Shown one piece after another: positions 30,065 to 41,909 of a stretch of 64,000 nt of DNA (its first letter is position 1; the number at the start of each line of letters is the position of its first letter). Below the pieces are notes generated by a model. The model saw only the letters and a program-made list of their open reading frames with translations, ran no database searches and was not told the DNA's origin. This DNA comes from Brugia malayi (taxonomy: Eukaryota > Nematoda > Chromadorea > Rhabditida > Onchocercidae). The DNA lies in contig NW_025062476.1 of assembly GCF_000002995.4 (NCBI RefSeq), positions 5,569,001 to 5,633,000 on the forward strand, read 5' to 3'. A program made the translations under genes and the position numbers.

Positions 30065-31730
30065 CCTTCATTCCAACAATCATCACCAACAACAGTGTCC
30101 TCTACGACATCAAAATCAACAACAACTGCAACAACTTCAACAGCATCATCTACGACATCAAAATCAACAACAACTGCAACAACTTCAACAGTTTCCTCTA
30201 CGACATCAAAATCAACAACAACTGCAACAACTTCAACAGTTTCCTCTACGACATCAAAATCAACAACAACTGTAACAACTTCAACAGTGTCCTCTACGAC
30301 ATCAAAATCAACAACAACTGTAACAACTTCAACAGTGTCCTCTACGACATCAAAATCAACAACAACTGCAACAACTTCAACAGTATCATCTACGACATCA
30401 AAATCAACAACAACTGCAACAACTTCAACAGTATCATCTACGACATCAAAATCAACAACAACTGTAACAACTTCAACAGTTTCCTCTACGACATCAAAAT
30501 CAACAACAACTGCAACAACTTCAACAGTATCATCTACGACATCAAAATCAACAACAACTGCAACAACTTCAACAGTGTCCTCTACGACATCAAAATCAAC
30601 AACAACTGCAACAACTTCAACAGTTCCTCTACGACATCAAAATCAACAACAACTGCAACAACTTCAACAGTTCCTCTACGACATCAAAATCAACAACAAC
30701 TGCAACAACTTCAACAGTTTCCTCTACGACATCAAAATCAACAACAACTGCAACAACTTCAACAGTTTCCTCTACGACATCAAAATCAACAACAACTGCA
30801 ACAACTTCAACAGTATCATCTACGACATCAAAATCAACAACAACTGCAACAACTTCAACAGTGTCCTCTACGACATCAAAATCAACAACAACTGCAACAA
30901 CTTCAACAGTGTCCTCTACGACATCAAAATCAACAACAACTGCAACAACTTCAACAGTGTCCTCTACGACATCAAAATCAACAACAACTGCAACAACTTC
31001 AACAGTTTCCTCTACGACATCAAAATCAACAACAACTGCAACAACTTCAACAGTATCATCTACGACATCAAAATCAACAACAACTGTAACAACTTCAACA
31101 GTTTCCTCTACGACATCAAAATCAACAACAACTGCAACAACTTCAACAGTGTCCTCTACGACATCAAAATCAACAACAACTGTAACAACTTCAACAGTTT
31201 CCTCTACGACATCAAAATCAACAACAACTGTAACAACTTCAACAGTTTCCTCTACGACATCAAAATCAACAACATCTGTAACAACTTCAACAGTTTCCTC
31301 TACGACATCAAAATCAACAACATCTGTAACAACTTCAACAGTGTCCTCTACGACATCAAAATCAACAACAACTGCAACAACTTCAACAGTGTCCTCTACT
31401 ACATCAAAATCAACAACATCTGTAACAACTTCAACAGTGTCCTCTACGACAGCAACAAGTTCAACAGCATCCTCTACGAAATCAAAATCAACAACTCTAG
31501 CAGCTTCAAAAGGTGCAACTCTTGTTTCTACAGCACCACAAACGATGCTTACAGAACCTCCTTTAAGAGATGTATTAATTTCAACGATCTTGCCTTCTTT
31601 AACGGTAGCTCCAGTTCCTAAATTAGAAGCACAAAATTGGTGGTATTGGTGGTGTTGGTGGTATCCATCAAGTACTGTTTGCTTTTGGGGTGTGTGGAGT
31701 TCGAGTTACATGTATCCTTGGTATATGTAG
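30065..31730 (+). CDS. Thr/Ser-rich mucin-like repeat protein, frame interrupted
   Basis: After an acceptor (ATTATTATAG, ends 30064), the frame begins PSFQQSSPTTV and enters about 28 copies of a 16-residue unit, SSTTSKSTTT(A/V)TTSTV. The tail of the same frame is non-repetitive (LVSTAPQTMLTEPP, LPSLTVAPVPKLEAQ) and ends in an aromatic cluster, WWYWWCWWYP to YMYPWYM and TAG at 31728-31730. Such Thr/Ser tracts are usual in O-glycosylated secreted or surface proteins of nematodes; that role is inferred. No signal peptide exon was found. Two adjacent units (near 30623 and 30670) are 47 bp, so the Ser/Thr frame from the left does not reach the tail: it passes through a Gln-rich frame into an Asn/Ile/Tyr frame ending at 31621. 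It is either a pseudogene, a length-variable locus or an assembly slip. Confidence 0.55.
30095..31450 (+). repeat. 48-bp coding minisatellite, about 28 units
   Basis: The consensus core is CTACGACATCAAAATCAACA followed by ACAACTGCAACAACTTCAAC. The variable positions are few (GCA/GTA, GTGTCC/GTTTCC/GTATCA), which means recent expansion. All three forward frames are free of stops. Confidence 0.95.
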
Positions 31731-32711
31731 TTTTTAGAATCCACTTAATTTTCTTCTCATAAGAGAAATGTTGAAGAGCAATGCATCAGTTGAGCGATGT
31801 TTCAGAAAGCTATTCATGGCCTTTTAGTATCACTTTAATGATTGTTATGAATTTGATCAATAAAAGTCAGTTATCAGAATTGAAAAAAGTAAGGAACATG
31901 CTTCCATTGATGTTTCTGTTAATTAATATTTGTATTCTAATTGAAGGTCTTCAGTTTTTGATTTCATGCATCGTTTTATTTGGATATTTTTTAACTCCAC
32001 GGAATTTTATGAAAATGATTTTGATCAATAAATTCTGATGCAGTGATGGCAGTAAATATCTTATTTTTCAAAATTCCAATATTTTATTTTCAAAGTTGAA
32101 GACTTTGACACAAATATTCTATGCAATCTGAGTACTTTGAACTTCTGCTATTTCACATGGAACCAGATCATTACTGATGGTAATATCGCATTATATATAA
32201 TTTAGGTAGTTTCAGTGATGGTAATCTTTATAGCAAATTTGGACAACAGCCGAATAATGAAAAATTTTCGTCGTGGAAGCAAATTTTTTTCGTGGAAGAT
32301 TTGATAGTTTAATTATTAATTTTAGGAGAGATTTTTGATGCAGGGAGATTTGTTGTATGTAAGTGTAAATACGTAGGATAACAGAGAAATACAGCAGTTC
32401 TTTTATTGGTAGAAGTAATAGACAATACGTTGATTGAGAACAATTGAAATTGAACTCGTTTGGTTCTTGGTAACAAATTACAACATTAAAATCTTTTAAC
32501 AAGAGTGATCCTTATATAGCAATTATATCTTACATTATATGTGTTAATATGTGGGAATGGTTTATAATTGTCTAGACATGATAACGAGTAACTTTAACAG
32601 TAGGTTACAATGGATATTACAAAGGAAAGTACAATGGGTTGTCTAGACATTATGATGGGTGGTTACTATTATGTTGCAATAGACATTACATGATGGTTGC
32701 TTATAGTGTGT

Positions 32712-32843
32712 GAATTGATATAAGATCAAAAGTCAATTAAACCATTACGATGAATTGTAAAAGACATCAATGGATTGCTATATTAAGCAATATTAAGCAT
32801 TATTAACATTTATTTTATGTTTCACGATATTAACATCCGCGAC
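32712..32843 (+). mobile_element. BEL/Pao fragment, opposite orientation
   Basis: Reverse complement of part of 26434-26620 and 38815-38997 (AAAAGTCAATTAAACCATTA shared), ending near the CCGCG(A/G)CAG motif, with more divergence than the other two copies. Confidence 0.65.
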
Positions 32844-33815
32844 AGCATTATATATAATTTAGGTAATTTTGTTCTGAACTCTCCCTTCTTGTTTAAGTAA
32901 TTTGATGCTTCACAGGCAAAACTTATTGTAAAAATTTATTATTTTTGGATGATTGGTGGTAACCTTATCCAACAATTATGGTCAATAGACAAATATTGAT
33001 AATTTTAAGATGGTTTCAAAGTTGATATGGGTTGAGTCGGTAGTTTAGAATTGTTAAAAAGTCAAAGTGATGATTGTCTATAAAACAAGCCTGGTAATGA
33101 ATTCTAATTCCTTATATATCAGCATATTATAATGTAATCCTGTCGGATACAAAATACCTAATGTGAGTGAAAAAAGGGTCTGTGTAAAGGAAAATCTGAT
33201 AACAGCATAACGACTGAAATGCAACTGGTTATCAATCAGATAGAAATATTGGTTTTCGGAAATTGAACCATTAAACATAAGCATGGCAATCAAAATAAGG
33301 ATAAGAAATGACTCATCACATTAGATACTGTAACATTTATAAAATTACAATTTATGCAATGTATCACTTGAATAAAAAATGTTTGCAACGCCAGGTTGGG
33401 TTCTTAGTTCGTATTATAAATAGAATAAGCGATGACTACTTTTTTTTTATTTCCTTAGCTTCAGGATATTTCGGTATATGAAATGTGTAACTTAATTTTA
33501 ATTAAATTAGAGGTTAAATAATTGTGTGTTGTCGATCATACAAAAAAATAATGTATGTTGTCGATCATACAGTTTTATTGTATTTTGCAGAAAACATTTA
33601 CTGTACGGCGCTTCATTTGGTTCCGTAGCTTTCTTTCCTTCGAAGAGAACAACGTTTTGAGGAGTATTCTGTCCATTTCAACAGTATAATAATAGTGTGA
33701 ATGTGTTCAACTGTTCAGTACCAACTACTCTTCGTAAAATTTGATTTGACGTTCTCAGAATGGTTTTATGTTAGAATGATACATATATACTATACCTTAT
33801 AAAAACCTTTCAATT

Positions 33816-33821
33816 TTTATT
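33816..33821 (-). terminator. AATAAA polyadenylation signal
   Basis: Minus-strand AATAAA about 80 bases after the stop of the four-helix membrane protein gene. Confidence 0.45.
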
Positions 33822-33901
33822 TTATCGAGCAAAAAAGGTAAACGTTCAGCTCCACTTATCAATATCACAATTTCAGCATATTTCACCATTTTACTTCATT
33901 T

Positions 33902-34637
33902 TTAGTGCTTTTTTTTAACAATTCTTTTCCAACAGTTTACTACGTAAAAAGCGATTCCAAATAGTGTCAATATGGCAATATATGTAATCGCAGACCAAAA
34001 CAATTCCGAAGCTGTACAATTTGAAAAATTTATATAAGAAAAGTGATAGTTACTGGACCTATCATGAATTTTAACCCTCGCTCTTGAAGTAATATGCTAT
34101 ATTGAATTTACAGATAATAAAGGAAATATTTACCTGTTCCACTGTCCCGTCGAAAAACGTAGACACGATAGAGAAATACAACGACAGTTAGTATAACTAA
34201 TGTTATCTGCAATTTTCTTCTTATGCTGAAGCATCATTTTTTAAAACCAATCTACGAAATGGTCTTTTAATCATCATAAACAATAGTTTTGAAAGAAATA
34301 GGAAGGAAATTGAAACTGATTTCCATCCCAATTTTTTTCAAATCATTTTATTCAGATTTTTTGAAGAAAATAGCCATTTTTATCATCAACTAACAATCAT
34401 CCAAATTAGTAGTAAGATGAATAGTTTTCTCTCCGTTGTTATTGCAAACACGTTCACGATTGAAACAATCAGAAGTATAATAATAAGTAGAAAATTTGGA
34501 ACTGAATCTAACGTGAATCCATAATCTATCAGACCACGTATACAAATTACCATCGTTGAAACTAAGAACAGCACCAATATCACATATATCCATATCTGAA
34601 ATAATGCATACTTTGAAAGCGCTTCAGATTTTGTCAT
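33902..34637 (-). CDS. Small four-helix membrane protein, unrecognised
   Basis: Three exons, 34395-34637, 34134-34206 and 33902-34011, join in phase with GT-AG introns to a complete 141-aa protein. Start MTKSEALSKYALF; stop after KRIVKKKH. Four hydrophobic segments lie at about residues 12-33 (IWIYVILVLFLVSTMVICI), 48-68, 72-98 and 108-130, with a basic tail of Lys residues that could be an ER-retrieval or inside-positive end. There is no cleavable signal and no catalytic motif. Its size and topology resemble small nematode-restricted tetraspan proteins, but I cannot name a family. The in-phase junctions across three hydrophobic exons argue that it is real. Confidence 0.7.
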
Positions 34638-35325
34638 ATTTTACATTTGTTTGTTATTATTAAATGTCATGAAATCCTTCTTTACATCACAGACACATTA
34701 TTAAAACTATATATCTCACAGAGCTGTGTTCAGGATATAAATTTTGAAAAATTTACGGTGATCGGTACGGAAAGCAATTTGTTGGTTTTTTTATCCTTTT
34801 TCACATCACCGGTATTATGACTTCTTAACATTTTCTTATTATAAAATTTCTTCTTAAAATTTTTTGTTTCTGTTTTTTAAAAAGTTTCGTAATTCAGCTT
34901 TATCGTTTAAAATTCTGCGGAGAAAGGCTTTTTCATCACAGTGATCACTGATGCAAAACGATCGCCCGCAAATAGTGTGATAAGGCAACAATTTTTCTCA
35001 ATGACCAATAGGGTAATAATGAAATTAGTTAAATTAGTTCAATTTATACATTTCTTACCATTCATTTGTTATAAACAAATTGTGTTTATCGGATTTATTT
35101 GCCTTTTTTTTTTACTGTAATTCATTAATTGCTATAAAATATGCAAATTTTCAGTATATATTAATAAGAATGTTGGAATATTGTGATTTACTTTATTTGC
35201 CTATATTAACAACTGGTTCATTGGTATGGCATCCTCTTTCATTGGTAAATGCTTTCTTTTCTTCGCCACTTGACAATTCTTATCAATCTATCGGTGAAAA
35301 TTTCTATCGTTATTAATTTTTTTAT
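34638..35325. other. Divergent intergenic region
   Basis: Lies between two outward-facing genes and so probably holds both promoters. The frame 35080-35316 has splice-like edges but cannot be joined in phase to the exon at 35326. Confidence 0.4.
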
Positions 35326-37749
35326 ATGTCTGTTCATTTTACAGATAAACTGTGGATTGTAATTACTGCCATTTGTTTATTAGATACAACTGAACCAGCT
35401 GATGGCCAATTTCCATTTATGAAATCGAAAAAGCGACGTTATAAATTGATCCCGTTTTATGATGGTGATATAAAAATTAGCGATCCCAGCAAACCTGTAA
35501 GATTTTTTAAAAGATCTTGAAAAACAAGGTTTAGTTCGATTTTGTCGTATTTATTAATAGAAAGGACTGAAGTAAAAGATTACGTCCATTGCTTAATCAT
35601 ATCCTTCGTATTAAGTTTTGGCTTTTTGAGTTATTCCATAATCGAACAAATATTCAATTTGACTGGACAAACTAAATCAAGATATCTATTCACCTGACGA
35701 TTAACAAAATCTGTTTCAGTCTAAAAATCTTAACTAAGTCTCAACTATTTTATTTGTTTTATTGCTCTAACGCAAATTGCAAATCATACAGATATAATAG
35801 AAAAATTGTATAAGTTTTTCTGGGTTCAATAACTAATTGGTTTGGAATGGAGTTCATTATCTCAGCTAATAAATCCATATGTTAAAAAAGCTTTCAACAA
35901 AAAATATTATTTTGAGTTTAATGAAATTTTGTTAAAATAATAATAAAATGATAATTCATTTATTGAGCAACAGCTCACTTAAAAACAATAATTTAAAAGT
36001 AAGTTATTGCAGTAATTGATTAATAATGCACTTCATTTATCTAATGAAAAATCGAAATAATTTTATAATATGTCAAAGTAATTTTATTTGAATATTCCTT
36101 AGACAAATATAAAACTCTTAATTTTATGCTTCATTTGTCCAACTTTCATCCTAGCTCATCTACATTGTCTAGGAAGCTACAATCTGTTGACAAAAAATAT
36201 GTGCATTGCTTAATTTGCTCTCAATTTTATGTTAAGATCTTTTAGTACGACAATCAAATTTATATTCGACGGTCAAAAATAACTTCCGTTGTTGAAAAGG
36301 AAAAAATAAATTGATGAGAAACTTAAATGATTTAGCTTAAAGGGTTTAAATAAATGAGTGAGCAGTCGATATGTAGCTTGTTGATACCAAAAACTGAATG
36401 AAACAAAAGATTTCTTACTTAGTGGGCATTGGCTTATAACAAATGAATGATTACAGTGGGCAAAGAGAGTATCAAATGATCTTAACTCCTTATACGGTAA
36501 AAGGTGAATTTTAGCATTATGTTAGTTACTCAGAGAAATGACTGCTGGATTATAAAACATTTACAATATTTTGAAATTACAAATACATTTGGTTTAGAAT
36601 AAAAGAGTAACTTTTAATATATTATACAATGCATATAATCTTTGTTAACAATGGATCTTTGTTAACAATGCAAAAAAAAATTAACAAATTCTAAGCAATG
36701 TAAAAAATTTTAGACTTAGTTACAATTGGAAGATGACTGTTGGATAAATGAATGCTTATATGAAATGCAATTTTATTAAGATATATACTATAATTCGGCT
36801 TTTTCCAACATATGCAAGCGGAATAAAGATATTTCTTTCAAATTTTGTTTTTTGTTTTTCATGTCACATTCTTCTCTTTTTTTATGTTCATTTGCTTTTA
36901 TGAAATTTCCTTCAAGGCACTGATTCAAGATCTTTCACTACTAAGCCATGTGTTGAATAATACGGCAGACACGGTGTTTGGTTCCAAGGATATAGCTCGT
37001 GATTCATTGACATTTTTTGCCGACTTAGATCAAATTATGATGTTAGCATGTTTTTGTTTAAAGGGAAAGTAAGCATGAATAGATAATTTCGTTTTGCATT
37101 TTCGAAAGACTGAAGATAATCTCTAAAATAATAATCAGCGGTTTAAAAAATTTTTAAAAAGTTAGACAAATTTTTTGCAGGCAATGGTTATTTCTATTTC
37201 TGATATGTTCAAGCATTTTTCACATGGCTGCGTGCGTTTGCATCGGTTGCTGCGCATGCTATGTTTTCAAAAATGATATTCGAAATACACTTAAGGTGAA
37301 ATTTAGAAAGCAAGAAATGAAATTCCAAAAACTGAAAAAAATTGGAAAAAATCATTTTAAAGTTGAAATTAACGACACACTAACTCTAATGAATTTTAGT
37401 TTGCAAAACGGCAAGCTAAATCACCTGATCAGACACCAGCAGCAAATGATGTAATAGGAGGGGAGTCACCCGCTGAACCTTCACCAAGAGCTTCTGTAAG
37501 TGCTGATGCACAAGCAAAAGCAATTGATGGTTGGTTTTAAATCCAGTTTTTAAGATTTAAATTATGCAGTCCACTTTTTTTCCTCTATCGCGAGCACGAG
37601 AGTTTCCCATCTTTATGCACTGCATATCAGTGAATTATGAATACACGATTGAAGATTTCTGATTTTTATCAATTATATCTAACACAAAAGTATCAAATTA
37701 TCTGAAATGCTATTCTGTTTTACTTTTAGCTAATGCTACACCAAGTTGA
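35326..37749 (+). CDS. Single-pass membrane protein with Cys-rich juxtamembrane motif, unrecognised
   Basis: Five exons, 35326-35496, 36917-37068, 37181-37295, 37400-37529 and 37730-37749, join in one frame to 195 aa. The N-terminus MSVHFTDKLWIVITAICLL looks like a signal peptide. A basic patch (KSKKRRYKL) follows, then a helical segment (LIQDLSLLSHVLNNTADTVF) with one N-glycosylation motif (NNT). Near residues 108-140 is a membrane span, WLFLFLICSSIFHMAACVCI, running into the cluster GCCACYVF, a likely palmitoylation site. The tail is Pro/Ser/Ala-rich (SPDQTPAAN, SPAEPSPRASVS) and ends AIDANATPS. Introns are GT-AG; the fourth donor (GTTGGT) is weak but phase-consistent. AATAAA lies 88 bases after the stop. 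Orientation is probably outside to inside. No family recognised. Confidence 0.7.
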
Positions 37750-37837
37750 TTTCCTGACAAGTGGTATCTATGAAGAACAGTTAGTTTAAGCTATTGTTAG
37801 CTTAATTTAAATTTTGTGATCAAAATATTAGAGGATA

Positions 37838-37843
37838 AATAAA
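37838..37843 (+). terminator. AATAAA polyadenylation signal
   Basis: First AATAAA after the stop codon at 37747-37749. Confidence 0.55.
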
Positions 37844-38814
37844 GAGTCCTCAAATATAAAATATTTCCATTTAAGTAGGAAGAAGAAGTTATTCATGAAT
37901 TTGAAAATTGATTTTGAGCAACAAAAATTTTATTAATAAATAATAACCATATCATTAATTTCAACAATCTCTTGAAAAGAGCGAGATGCTAAGCTTACAA
38001 AATTTTGAAAGCAAATTTGGTTTCAATCAATTTTATAATTTAATTAGCAAATCTCTTAGATCTTCAGAAGATTAAAAAATAGTGAGTATTAATAAAGAAA
38101 GATTTCGAACTCGAACTTCTGAGTCAAATATTTTTCATATCGTCTATTATTTGAGAAAAATTTGTATAACAGCGAAAATAATTTCACAGAAATTATACAT
38201 TTTAGAAAGGAATGAAATCAGCAAAAATATTGGTTTTTGTAATAATTTTGAATGTATGTAATATGTGTAACAAGTTTTGAATGTATGTAAGTATTGATGA
38301 ATGTATTGAAGCCTAGAATTCATTTTATGATTCTTCTTTGAATGGTGGCAATGAAAAAACGATGTTTTTTTGCATCAGGTGCAGAGTGAGATCACAGAGT
38401 GAGAAATTAAACTACATTTCTAATTTTATATTTTTTTATTTTTAAGACAAAAAAAAAAAAAGAAACTGGGTATGGTAATCCAACGGTCATATTTGGTTCT
38501 TGACAAAACTAGTATAATATGAGCTACAATAAGCAGCTGACTTGCACAGAGATCAACCTAATAAAGAGCTGTTGATCTCGTTTACAATGCATTAGAGAGA
38601 TAAATATAAATGGTTTCCTATATGAAATAAAACAGTTTTTGGTTTTATGAAGGTAATGCAATTTTATTTGATATAATTTGTAAGTTCTTTGGAGGTTCGC
38701 GAGATTATTTCGGTTTTCGCGACACTCATAACTGAAGGAACTGGATACTTTAGGATGATTTGATATCTTTGTTTGATCGCATCGGTTTATAGCATTTCTA
38801 GTTCGTTGAGCAAC
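37844..38814. other. Spacer, nothing recognised
   Basis: AT-rich DNA. The minus-strand frame 38524-38832 overlaps the BEL/Pao fragment end and is not a convincing protein. Confidence 0.4.
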
Positions 38815-41210
38815 CGCAGTGGAAGCAATCAATTAAAAACAGTACAATAATCCTGCCGCGGATTTTAACATCTTGAAGCGCTAAATAAATGTTGACAATG
38901 CTTAATATAGCAATCCATTGATGTCTTTTACAGTTCATCGTAATGGTTTAATTGACTTTTGAGCTATTATTATATTTTTCATTGTACGAAACGTAGCAAT
39001 ACTCCGATTACATCAGGAAATGTTATCGGTTTCCGATATAAAGCATCATTTAAATTTTTCATTCCTTTACAATGAGCTCATGCGTCATAAACTATCCTCA
39101 AAATTCTTGTGGTTTTATTTGGTGTTAATACTTTGTGATGGAGTAGATAATAAATAATGCGAACCCTGTTCATTTCCGGTGACATTTTCTCGATTATATT
39201 TGAATTGAGTCGTTCTTCAGTGGTTTGATTGTTTCGATTTAGTAATTGAGGTTCCATTGAAGCCTTCTAATTAAAGACTTTAATCCTACAAAGCAAAGTC
39301 CGAAATTACCGCTTTAATTAGTTCTTCGATTCTTTCCAAGCCAACAGACTTTATATCTTTCCTTGTTTTTAATGATAGTTTGTTTAAACTGCTGCAATGC
39401 TTGTTCATCATTGTCGGCATTTGTTTCATCTTGAATGCCAATTAATTCCAATTTCCGAAAGTCCGGAATATTGAAGCATTATTAGACGAGTATAGTCTAT
39501 TGATATGATTTTATTGTATTGTGTGAATCTTTACATTACAAACACAAAAGTTTCCCTTTTCTGCAATCACTTGTCGCATGTTCTATTTGTAAACATTCGA
39601 AACAAGCAGTTCGATCCCGAGTTTGAGCGTAGGATAAATGTTACATTCATTATTCCATGATCATTATTACAAAGTAAGTATGGTCTTCTCCTTTTTCCAT
39701 CCATTGGATCTTTTTCATTTGTTGTTTCTCTTTGGTGAACTGATTGTGGTTAAAGCTGAAATTCCACCCTTAACATTATATTTGTTTGCTTTCTTCTCCC
39801 TTGTATCCGCTTGACTTCTAGCAACTTCTTCATTTCTTAGTACTAGTCTTGTCGGATATCTTTAATTGACCAACTCGTCGACTTTCCTTTCAATTGGTAT
39901 AATTTATCCACGCTGATAATTTATTCTCAATTGAAATGTCGATATTTGAATGCTCTAAATTCTCACCTATAGCTTCTAGTTGTCGAAGTATTCTCTTTAT
40001 GTCTTCTAAGTTGCTTGCCAATTTCTTTTGATGAAATTCAGTTCAATGTAAAATGGCTTCTTTATAATGATAGGTTTACCATGCTTCTTCATTAGTATGA
40101 CATTGTAGTTTTCTGGTGTTATGTCGTAGCAATGCATTCCTTTTAAGACAAGATATGAAATAAGTTCAACTTTTGATTGACTGAGATGTTTTCTCTGCCT
40201 TAACTGGTGCCTTGAAACTACACTAAAATTGCCTGCACAATTTCGGCACTAATTGTTATTAGTGTTAAATGTGGAGTTTTGCTTCCGCTTGATCCGTGAG
40301 AATCATACTATTCTTTGAGAATGATTCACTGGTATCTTCTTGATTTAAATTTTCATTTAATAATCATCACTATATATTTTAAGCGTAATGATAGTTTCTC
40401 TTGTTCTAGTAATCAAGCTTAAAATACCCTTGGGTCATCTATCATATTGGTATATTTCTCCTCCTCTTCCTTTCTTTTTGTCGCGATTGTTAATTCCTGA
40501 ATGATATTCAACCATTTTTGACTGGCTGTTTTCGATCAACTCAGCATAATATTCGAGATGTGTGATCTTCTCTTTGACGAACCTCGAATTTATTTCGTAT
40601 TGTAGTTTGAGTTCTAGTCGCGAAGTGTTTATTCGAGAGGATTAGATTGAGTTTGGTTGCTATGATAAGAAGTTCTAGAATTCTTGATTTTGGTATTTCG
40701 GTTCCTTTAGTTATACTTGCAGTTTTTTTTGTACTAACAAATTATAGTTCGCCTGCTCTCCCACTTAAATCCTTTAAATTCCCTACAAATTTATTCATTT
40801 TCTTCATCTTATTTGTAGATACTATAGAAATTATCAGTGTATTGTTGATATAAAATAATACTTGTGTATCGTGGTTGTTCGCGAATAAAATTGTTACAGT
40901 AACCATCCATCTCAACGGACTCGTCTATACCAACTACAATAAGAAGAAAGGAAGGCTTTTGAGCATACATCTAATTCGATTCTATGCTGCAAGAGTCAGA
41001 CGCTCCAAGTTTCATGAGAGCAAGCTACAATTTGGAGCACTGTCTCTCTCAGTTTTATTCATTTAAATCTTTTATTTAATTTCCCTATCAATTTACTTCT
41101 TAGTCACCTCATATTCGTAGATAGAATCTACGAAATTATTAGCATGTTATCGGTATAGATGTATATTGTGGTTGTTAGTGAATAAAATGCGTTACAGCAA
41201 ATTGCTTTAA
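38815..41210 (-). mobile_element. BEL/Pao LTR retrotransposon remnant (gag to partial RT)
   Basis: Read on the minus strand from 41.2 kb: gag-like helices near 40620-40520 (LEYYAELIENSQSKMVEYH) and 39985-39920 (ILRQLEAIGENLEHSNIDIS); a CCHC zinc knuckle CFECLQIEHATSDC near 39610-39560; then the BEL/Pao pol block KLELIGIQDET, RYKVCWLG (39475-39340); and the RT start with VLTPNKTTRILRIVYDA, KGMKNLNDALYRKPIT and FPDVIGVLLRF (39130-39000). RT then breaks off after RTMKNIIIA. Many stops and frameshifts; protease, the rest of RT, RNase H and integrase are not seen. Two related segments at about 40790-40910 and 41070-41200 (sharing GTGGTTGTT and GAATAAAAT) may be LTR remnants on the 5' side. The element is dead. 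Confidence 0.85.
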
Positions 41211-41909
41211 ATTCAATACAACAGACCAATTCTAAAGCACAATCGAAAAAGGCCCCTTAATCTATAGTTCCTCCATACTTCTTCAAAGTTCATGAGAAAT
41301 ACCGATACCATTTAACATTGTCTTGCAAAACTTCTAAAGCTTTACTCGTTTGGCAAATCGCTAATATAAAATTCAGTATTGAATAGATTAACGATTGAAA
41401 TGAATGATAATATTTATAATTTTTAGCAACGAATCAGCACAAGTATTCATACTTCTCGTTTATAGCGATTGAGTTGCTGGGCAAAGTGAAGGTTTGAGGA
41501 TCGATTTGATGGAGTCTTGTTCATTCCTAAAACAGGGATGATTTTGCTATGTTTCAAGCAATCTCAATTTTTTCTTCTTAAAAAGCTCAAACTGTTGATT
41601 GAGCTGGAGTTACCTCTTATATAAAAGATCAGTAGTAAGATAAAATGTCATTTACACTTTTTCAAATATTTAAATGCATTCTAAAAAAAAGTATACCGTG
41701 CCATACGAGCGATTTTAGTTGCTTTGATGGCATTCAGGTAGGTAGATACCGTGAGATGCAAAAATCGACAGAAATCTGTCACAAAAAGATCAAAATCCGG
41801 ATTGAATTGAATTGAATTAATAAGCTCTGATTTTGAATCTGAATGTACTAAAATTCAGTACATTTCATCATGCTAATTGAAACGACAAACAATTGTATCG
41901 TTCTCTTAT
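41211..41909. other. Spacer at the 3' side of the CNNM gene
   Basis: AT-rich with no exon recognised. Probably 3' UTR and flank. Confidence 0.4.

Larger units (their letters stand above)
31731..33901. other. Spacer with a BEL/Pao scrap
   Basis: No gene is supported. An 85-codon frame at 31781-32038 is hydrophobic and within chance expectation for this base composition. A direct repeat of about 20 bp (GCATTATATATAATTTAGGT) lies at 32188 and 32844 and flanks the segment holding the element fragment. Confidence 0.4.

Noticed and set aside
30095..31621. A single 508-codon protein
   Set aside because: This frame begins at a GTG and runs through two indels into the Asn/Ile/Tyr frame. The non-repetitive, aromatic tail belongs to the Ser/Thr frame, so the long frame is a by-product of the stop-free repeat.
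31781..32038. Hydrophobic 85-codon frame after the mucin-like gene
   Set aside because: Length is within chance for this composition, there is no splice context, and no motif is visible.
40647..41066. Two hydrophobic plus-strand frames
   Set aside because: They lie antisense to the 5' part of the decayed BEL/Pao element, in the LTR-like region.
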